Part shown: positions 55,641 through 64,000 of the stretch, one piece after another
Position numbering within the stretch: the stretch's first letter is position 1
Layout: each line of letters opens with the position of its first letter
Assembly (NCBI GenBank): GCA_963576565.1
Contig: OY755042.1
Location: 1,506,001 to 1,570,000 of the forward strand
Source: Aspidapion aeneum
Lineage: Eukaryota; Arthropoda; Insecta; Coleoptera; Brentidae
Direction: 5' to 3'
Length of the DNA stretch: 64,000 nt
Notes under the pieces: generated by a model
Seen by the model: only the letters and a program-made list of their open reading frames with translations
Told to the model about the DNA's origin: nothing
The model's database searches: none
Made by a program: the position numbers and the translations under genes

Positions 55641-55901
55641 TCTATTCAAAAAAGTTTAGCTATACTCCACAAAGTCACCACCAGAAATGCATGGGACAGT
55701 TTTTTATGCACGGCAGGATCCAGTATCTCTTTAAGGCGCTGTCGTACAGCAATTCGTGTACAACCAACAACCATTGCTGGAAGAAGACCTGGTATTACAA
55801 GAGGCAGTAAGAGTATGCCTAGTGGAAGACCAGCCGTGACTGAAAAAAAAACTAAGACTATTAAAAAGAAAGCGGAACTAACATGTAAATGTGAAAAATA
55901 A
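55641..55901 (+). pseudogene. C-terminal fragment of a transposon-type protein
   Basis: The plus-strand frame reads NAWDSFLCTAGSSISLRR, CRTAIRVQPTTIAGRRPGIT, RGSKSMPSGRPAVTEKKTK, and stops after KKKAELTCKCEK. The sequence IRVQPTTIA.RRPGITRGSK...PSGRPA followed by a basic tail resembles the ends of repeat-encoded proteins in many invertebrates. I cannot name the family with certainty. It is open for about 80 codons with no ATG near its start, so it is an exon or a truncated piece. Confidence 0.4.
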
Positions 55902-55934
55902 CATAGCAAATGCAAAATCACCGAACCGAACCGA

Positions 55935-56257
55935 ACCGTTGCATTGTCCTGGTAGAGTAGCCACGCGTTGCATGTTCTTCCACAAGTCTGGACGTTTCTT
56001 CATTACACGTTCCCTTAGCTACATCAATACTTCCAAATATAAATCTTGGTTGACTGTTTGACCCTCACGCGCCCATTCAATAAAGATAACACCCTTAATA
56101 TCAAAAAAAAAACAATGAGCATCGCTGTTTTGGATGTGCTGGAGCGCTCTTCTCGCTCATCATCTTTAAATTCTTCACGATCCTCGAAAAAGCTTTTATG
56201 CCACATAAAAATCACTGCACGAGACATACACTGCTCTCCGTAGACATCTTTTAGCAT
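55935..56257 (-). pseudogene. Mariner transposase with internal deletion
   Basis: From ATG at 56257 the minus strand reads MLKDVYGEQCMSRAVIFMWH, then KSFFEDREEFKDDEREERSS, the mariner N-terminal domain. After STSKT there is a deletion and frameshift. Next comes DIKGVIFIEWAREGQTVNQD and LYLEVLM, a stop, then LRERVMKKRPDLWKN and, in another frame, WLLYQDNAT, which contains the second catalytic Asp. The first Asp region and the C-terminus are missing. It ends at CCGAACCGAACCGAACCG near 55920, a motif also seen at 10965. Confidence 0.8.
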
Positions 56258-56301
56258 TTGAAATCATTCAGTAGCCGTTTTAAAGAGATTTAAAACCTTT
56301 T

Positions 56302-57459
56302 AGCTGGTTTCAGGGCGGGTAGATCGACTTCAGATCATCTCTTTTGTATAATCCAAGTTATTGAAAAGAAAATGGCATACGGACAAGAGCTGTATCTGCT
56401 TTATGTGGATTGGCAGAAGGCATATGATAGTATACCACTAAATCTACTTTGGAAAGCGTTGGAAAACACAAACATAAGCGTACAACTAATTAAGGCCATC
56501 AAAGAGTTATACCGCAATAGTAAGGCAAAAGTTAAAATAAAAGCAAAACTAACCAAAGGCTTTCAAGTAAATAAAGGTCTTAAACATGGTTGCTGTATCT
56601 CGCCTACGCTCTTCAAGATATACTTGGAACAAGTCCTTAAAGTATGGAAGAGAAAATGCTAATTCCGTTGGACGAAACCACCTGGTATACTTTATGTTTC
56701 GCCGTTTATCAGATATTAGTTGCTCAGGATTATGACGAACTGGAATATATGACACGAAAGCTAATATAAGAGTACAATAAGTGGGGACTAGAGCTTAATC
56801 TCAATAAGACAGAGTATATGTGTATCGGTGAAATGAAATAGGATCTAATCTTAAATACCGGGCAGCGAATTCAGTCCTGTGATGAGTATAAATACTTAGG
56901 TCTAAAAATTACAGCTGACGGAACACTAGACAAAGCTATAAAAGATCGAAACGTACAAGGAAGAAAAGCAATAACTTTATTAAATGGAATAATTTGGGAC
57001 CAAAGTATATCAAAACATAACAAAAAGCTTATATATAACACCATTGTAAAAAGTATTATTACATACGGCTCAGAAGTATGGCCAATCAAGGATAGAACAG
57101 AAAAAATGCTTTCCGCTACGGAGATGGACTATTGGAGAAGAGCAGCAGGGAAATCAAAAAGAGAAAGAGTTACAAATTAAAGAATAAGAGAAATTATCAC
57201 AGTGGGTGAACGTATTTTAGTGGATGATATAAGAACAAAACAACTGGTGTGGTACGGACATGTACAAAGAACGAATGATGAAAGACTACCTAAACAAATA
57301 CTACAATGGAAACCAACTGGCCGAAGAAAACCAGAACGGCCAAGGAGAAGCTGGAGAGAAGGAATAGACAGTGAAATAAGAATAAGAGGCCTAGATGATG
57401 AATTATGGGCAAACAGAAACGAGTGGCGATTGGGTATCGGAAGACGTAGAACGTTGTGA
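56302..57459 (+). pseudogene. RTE-like non-LTR reverse transcriptase, broken
   Basis: Open from AGFRAGRSTSDHLFCIIQVI through motif A (YVDWQKAYDSIPLNLLW) and motif B-like KGLKHGCCISPTLFKIYL. The FADD box is damaged (FAVYQI). Later frames give CDEYKYLGLKITADGTLDKA, IITYGSEVWPIKDRTEK, and the tail KQLVWYGHVQRTNDERLPKQ with RPRRSWREGI and NEWRLGIGRRRTL before the stop at 57459. This tail is typical of insect RTE-type elements. At least three frameshifts or stops. It begins right beside the mariner remnant. Confidence 0.8.
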
Positions 57460-60261
57460 AACCGATAAATATATATATAGATATAGTACGGGGGCCAGTC
57501 TTAAAATATAATTGTCATACCACGTAGTATAATTACTGCTAAACCTTATTTCACTTGCAATAAGTCTCTATTAATTCGCACAATACTGTATTTGTTCGAC
57601 AAAGTCTCACACTAAAAAATACTTTTTACTACTAATTTTTAGTCATGGAACAGGCTCTTGGTGCTCTTAAAATCATTGCAGGAAGGTGTCGTAATTTATG
57701 CGTCAACTTAGCCGTAAGTTTTCCTTAGGGTGGCTTATACGGCAAAGTTGTGCTTGTGTACCGGTGGCGGCGCGCGGCGGCGGCAACAGAGAACTTGCGA
57801 CATTCTAGCATCTAGCTTTAGGTAGGATAAATTAATACCTCAAGAAACTTTCTTTGTCAATAACGCAATATTGCATAATTAGGTTTATTATATAGTTTAG
57901 GCGGTTCATGATTTCGGTTTAGTCGATAAACTAATTCCACAATTTTGATTAAATTTAACGGAAAATAAATTAAGCAAATAATTCCATTAAAATTACATAC
58001 TTATATTACATAACACAATCACGTGTTTAACAAGTAAAAAAAACCTTGATTTTAAAAGCTGATAGAAAAAACGTTTATTTCATATATGAAAACAAGCTTA
58101 ATAGGTCATTCATTAACGTTATAAAAAATAACGTTGCTAAAAACTGCGTTGTAATAACGCCATTATAAAATTAAAACAGCAATGTTGTTATGTTAGTTTC
58201 AAGTGATTTTTACGTTAAAATCACATTATTTTCAGGCTTTTCTACACGAATTTTAATTTCTACTGAATATTTTTGAGGTTTTACTAGCAGAAGCGCCACC
58301 TATTGTCGGGATTTCTCACTTTGACGAAATCTATCAGGCAGTGCTTTGGCCTCTAAACTCCAAAAACCTTTTAAGGAACTGATCCCTGATCCTTCACGAT
58401 CACGACGCATCTGTTATTAACCTGATAAAGACACATTCTGTGAATGTGTTTACCGTTAAAAAATCTTGTTTAGCTTTTAAAAAAAACATAATGTATATAG
58501 ATAGATATATAGATATTTTTTCTTGCATTGAGCGCCATCTTTAAAATTGTCTTGAAGTGTTGTGGTCTTAAACTAGTGAACTTTTATAACTTCCTTTCGC
58601 TTCTCTTTTAAGTTAAAAAAATGTTTTTAAAAAAACGTGACCAAAAAAGACGCAGAAAGTTAGTAGGTTTGAGAAGTCTTAATCTAGTGGCGTTTTAGAA
58701 CATGTTGTGGAGGACTTTTCAAGTGTGAATTTGGTACATGAAAATAACGAGGGTAAAAAACACGTCATATACACAGCACCAGAAACTTCAACAAAAAGTA
58801 CATTTTTATAACTTGATTTCTCCTTGTTTTTAAGTTATCTTTAAGCATGTAGATTTAACAAAATAAATATTACATGGTATGAGATTGTTTTCAAGTAAAA
58901 AAAAACTTTGGTATTTTTGTTCACGTTAAATTAACGTTGATGTGATTTTTGTGCTATGTGGGTATAGAAGGTATGGTTTTTGTCCATAGCTAACTAAGGA
59001 TTTACTTTTGTATCTAAATAATAGAATTTTATTTTTAATAAATTTAATATTTTTTAAACTTTAAAATCAGATCATAAATGCTGCTTTGATTTATTTTTAT
59101 ATTATTAATATGTCTCCGTAGAGACTTATTTTATTTAACAAAAAATATCAAGAAAAACATTGTGTTTAATATGATATTATAAAAGTTTGTTCCACAAAAT
59201 AGTTTTTTTAATATTTTTATCACCAATTACTGCTCTTGTTCTAACACACGACTTTTAAAAAAGTTATTATTAAAAAAGTGTAACAATCGCCAACTTTGAT
59301 GCTCTGTATCTCGAAAAAGTTGTTAAGTTACACATCATGTATACTACCCTATTTTTGTGAGCAAAATTAAGATGATCAAGTAACCTGCAACAGTAGGTAT
59401 TATTCCAAATCTAAAGACTTACAGTTATTTCATTATGATTTTTCCATATGTCAAAACTTTTCTTTTGATTTGCCGGTGCGATTATTTCCTTTTCGCTTTG
59501 TTACTGTTAGTTTATTTACGGTCACCTTGTCACCATTACCCCTCCTCCCCCCATCCTTTTTTTCCAGAACCGCCGCACATAAGGACAGAATAACAATTTA
59601 CGGCGCCAAAAATCTAAAATTTGGTTTTATGTGATAATATGCTCAGAAATGCTTAAGAGGAGTAAGTTTAATGTTGCAAAAATATGCACAATTAATGTTA
59701 CTTGAGGTTAAGTATTTTAACTAAAGAAAAGAATTGCATAATTATTTATTGTTCCTTAACATTATTAAACATCAATATCTATGGTATCTGTATCTTTTTC
59801 ATTATTCATATCATCATCATCATCGCTATCATCATCATCCTTATCTTTACCATCTTCATTACCTTTCGTATCTCCACCATAGAAAATAAGTTTTTTTCGC
59901 TTAAATTAATAATTAAATAAATCGCTATTAGTGTTAATTCTTCAGGTTTTCCTAGAATAATATTTTCGAAATTTCTTACTTTACTTTACTCTATATGGCC
60001 CATCTCAATTACTTCTTCTGACGGTAGCCCTACGGGCAAATGAAGCGATTTTATTATATCAGCTCCATGCAGCAATAGTTATGAACGCTATTTTATAACA
60101 TTCATAAAGGAAAACTGCTATTTCTGCTGTGTCAAAACCATTAAATTAAAATTTTTCCTCATTGATGTAGTGCCCACAAGAAGTGATGGAAAGTATGTTG
60201 CAAATCTTTCTATTAATCCTTTATCGATAGCGGAGCTTTTGGATAGTCACATCTAGCTTGC
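57460..60261. other. AT-rich stretch, no gene recognised
   Basis: Starts with an (AT)n/(AG) tail after the RTE copy, then a GC-rich patch GGTGGCGGCGCGCGGCGGCG at about 57763. At 58621 an ATG opens a short basic stretch (MFLKKRDQKRRRKLVGLRSL) that loses frame after 25 codons and resumes as EHVVEDFSSVNLVHENN, conceivably a decayed exon. Nothing else recognised. Confidence 0.4.
59811..59838 (+). repeat. (ATC)n trinucleotide run
   Basis: Short imperfect ATC repeat interrupted by one CGCT. The ORF spanning it is a low-complexity isoleucine run and not a gene. Confidence 0.8.
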
Positions 60262-60269
60262 CGCTGCTA

Positions 60270-60555
60270 CAGTGGCGTATTCAGACCCTGATCTTCGGAG
60301 GGGTAATTTAGTCAAACAACACATACTTGCTAAATAGGAGCACATATTATCTGTGTTACTCTACCAATTTAGGCCATTTAGTTAATTTTCAACAAATATC
60401 ACTAAGGGTGGTCCGCATTCGGCAATAATAAAGAAAGTTTAATGCGCTGCAGTCAAAAACTTTAAATTTTTGTGGAAAAATCCTTACGTTTAACCAATTT
60501 TTTGGGGGGGGGGGGGAATTACCATCAGTACCCCGCCCCCTTGTATACGCCGGTG
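60270..60555. mobile_element. 286-bp hAT-type MITE with 8-bp duplication
   Basis: Left end CAGTGGCGTATTCAGA; right end TATACGCCGGTG is its imperfect inverse. CGCTGCTA flanks both sides exactly (60262-60269 and 60556-60563). It has a G run near its right end like the element at 8649, and no coding content. Confidence 0.8.
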
Positions 60556-60563
60556 CGCTGCTA

Positions 60564-60987
60564 TAGTTCTTGTTACCTATCGACTCATAAATTAGAAAAT
60601 CCGCCGTTTTGGTTCGGCCATTTTAATGTTTTAAAGAACCAAAAATTATAATGGGTGATCTTAAACAGTGCAAGTTTTTGAATTTGAGGCAAACTGGTTT
60701 ACAAATAAATATGTATTTTTTAATAAACAAATTTTAAAGTTATATTGTCACCGAAACTCAATACATACACCAAGTTTCAAGTCTCTAGCTCATCAGGAAG
60801 TATCTGAAATAGCTGTCGCAAGATTTGAAACAAAAATGTGCATGGAAACAAGCATACGAAGTCAAGTAAAAAGAAACATTTAAAAAATGAGGGGGAAAGA
60901 GGGGGAGGTAAATTATACTTTTTTAAATTGGCTATAAGATAGGTTCACCAGGTAGCAAAGAAATATCAGTGTACTCGGCGGAACATT
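60564..60987. other. Spacer, no gene recognised
   Basis: A 71-codon ORF (60668-60883) without a start context or domain. GAGGGGGAAAGAGGGGGAGG near 60888 is a purine run. Confidence 0.35.
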
Positions 60988-62829
<1,842 letters not shown>

Positions 62830-63660
62830 ATAACTCTGGCTAACCTAAAAATTTTAATATTTTTTGAATCAAAAATACTTTTTTATAAAACCTTTAAACA
62901 AGTCTACAAACAACTGGTTTATTAACAAATAACAAGTAAACATTTTTCTGTCACAGTTTTAAAAACACCTAATTTAATAAACAGCTTATAAGCAAAGCCA
63001 ACTTTGCGCTAATGCTAATACATTTGGGTGAGATTAAAAAATAAAATTCCTTGCCTCTATAGGTAACATTTTAAAGATATGTGTGATTAGTTTGAACTAA
63101 ACTTGGTTTACTATTATTGGCGTCCTAATGTAGCTATTTGTTCTTATGTGCGCCGCTGTTTCCACGTGTCTGACTGCAAACGCAACATCTAATAGCGTGT
63201 CAATACAACTTTTAAGGACGAAATAAAAAATGTTAACCGAGACCCGAAAAGCCCATAGAACGCGCTCTGCGTTCTATGGCCTTATCTAAATATTTTATCC
63301 TCAGCTCTGGATACGGGTTAATCTGCAGACACTGTGCTTGGCCGGCAGCCAGCTAAATGCGCCAATTCAAAGTAGCAGCAATTTCGTAAAGGAGACATGC
63401 ACTGCACAAATAAACAACACACTGTAAATTCCCTGCGAACGGAAGGAATTAATTAATTACAAGCGCATTTAAATGGGTAATAGTTTTTTAGCTTTATATG
63501 TTTTTACGCAGAGAAATAAAAGGTCATTTAAAAATTAAAATAAATGCAAACCTACATTTGAAAAAAGTAAATAAGTTCTAGCTCTAAGAAGTAACCAAAA
63601 TAAGTTAAAGGATCTGGTAACGTTTAACAGGTACTTAGGTCCTAAGATGGACCTAAGGTA
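62830..63660. other. Spacer with one short perfect hairpin
   Basis: CCATAGAACGC, a 5-nt loop, then GCGTTCTATGG (63253-63279) is a perfect 11-bp stem. It could be a chance hairpin or a transposon end. No gene recognised. Confidence 0.4.
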
Positions 63661-64000
63661 GATAATCTGAGGGCACGGCAGTGCCCCGCCAAGTTCGCGC
63701 GGAAACTGCTGTACTATCTTTTCTTAAAATATTTCAGCCCATATTTGACCTATCTAAAACTCTACTTCGGAATGAGCTACGAAACTCAAGCTTTGCACAG
63801 TCGTAGATATTTATAGAGTTAACAATCCCTCCAAGTTTCATGGAGTTCCATAAAGTAGTAAAGTAGTTACGAAATTTTAAAAAACGTAGAAATTGCCACA
63901 AACACTCATGTATAGATCATCAAAATTCTACGATACTTTCAGACATGCTACAGATCTAAAATTTGGCACACTGATAGAAATTGTGACCAAAAAACCTTAA
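63661..64000 (+). repeat. 142-bp-unit family, copy V, cut by the window edge
   Basis: Begins with GAGGGCACGGCAGTGCCCCG and AAGTTCGCGCGGAAACTGCT, then AGCCCATATTTGACCTATCT, in the order seen in copy IV. The tandem-unit part lies beyond the end of the window. Confidence 0.7.

Noticed and set aside
57760..57790. GC-rich patch as CpG-island promoter
   Set aside because: Only about 30 bp long and no gene follows.

Overview
This is a eukaryotic, strongly AT-rich repeat landscape, most likely from an insect or another arthropod. It carries broken Tc1, mariner, hAT, P-like/THAP and PIF/Harbinger-like transposons, RTE-type and RNase H-bearing non-LTR retrotransposons, Penelope-like elements, and several families of short non-autonomous elements. 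I found no convincing intact host gene, no rRNA, no CRISPR and no bacterial-type operon. Almost every recognisable coding stretch is a transposon fragment with stops, frameshifts or truncation. The exceptions are small: a 65-codon ORF conserved in the loop of a foldback element, and a tRNA-like sequence.

Three dispersed families make up the background. (1) Eight copies of a (CTGT)n-centred element (1677-2466, 3198-3764, 13923-14511, 17836-19264, 43497-44164, 46508-47132, 51447-51894, 60988-62829) have conserved flanks, a hairpin near each end and a microsatellite from about 10 to about 307 units. (2) A family containing CCTAGCCCGCGCAGCAATGG (4150, 7608, 19827, 38310, 51275) also carries a short GT/CTGT-rich core. 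(3) A family with a 142-bp tandem unit of variable copy number lies at 7880, 16190, 19570, 31360, 48136 and 63661. Families 1 and 3 resemble the architecture of Helitron/Helentron-associated non-autonomous elements, which is an inference.

Several loci are nested so cleanly that insertion order can be read from target-site duplications. At 21162-27558 a foldback element with a 9-bp duplication was invaded by a THAP-containing P-like element (itself hit by an RTE fragment) and by a Tc1 element. The Tc1 element was hit in turn by an 8-bp-TSD transposon and by an LTR-like sequence. At 9809-12746 a foldback with tandem-repeat arms carries a 1,199-bp TIR element in one arm and a hAT element at its edge. 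At 38310-40530 a family-2 repeat holds a hAT element, which holds a 5'-truncated non-LTR retrotransposon; the unoccupied site exists at about 20,700.

Other notable structures are two 1.5-kb foldback elements with long inverted arms (28907-30453, 44604-46134), another foldback at 53520-55025, a Penelope-like element with RT and GIY-YIG domains (40605-42125), and several hammerhead-ribozyme-like motifs near Penelope-like sequence. The remaining kilobases are AT-rich DNA in which I see no gene. Family names rest on motifs and termini read by eye, and no database search was possible.
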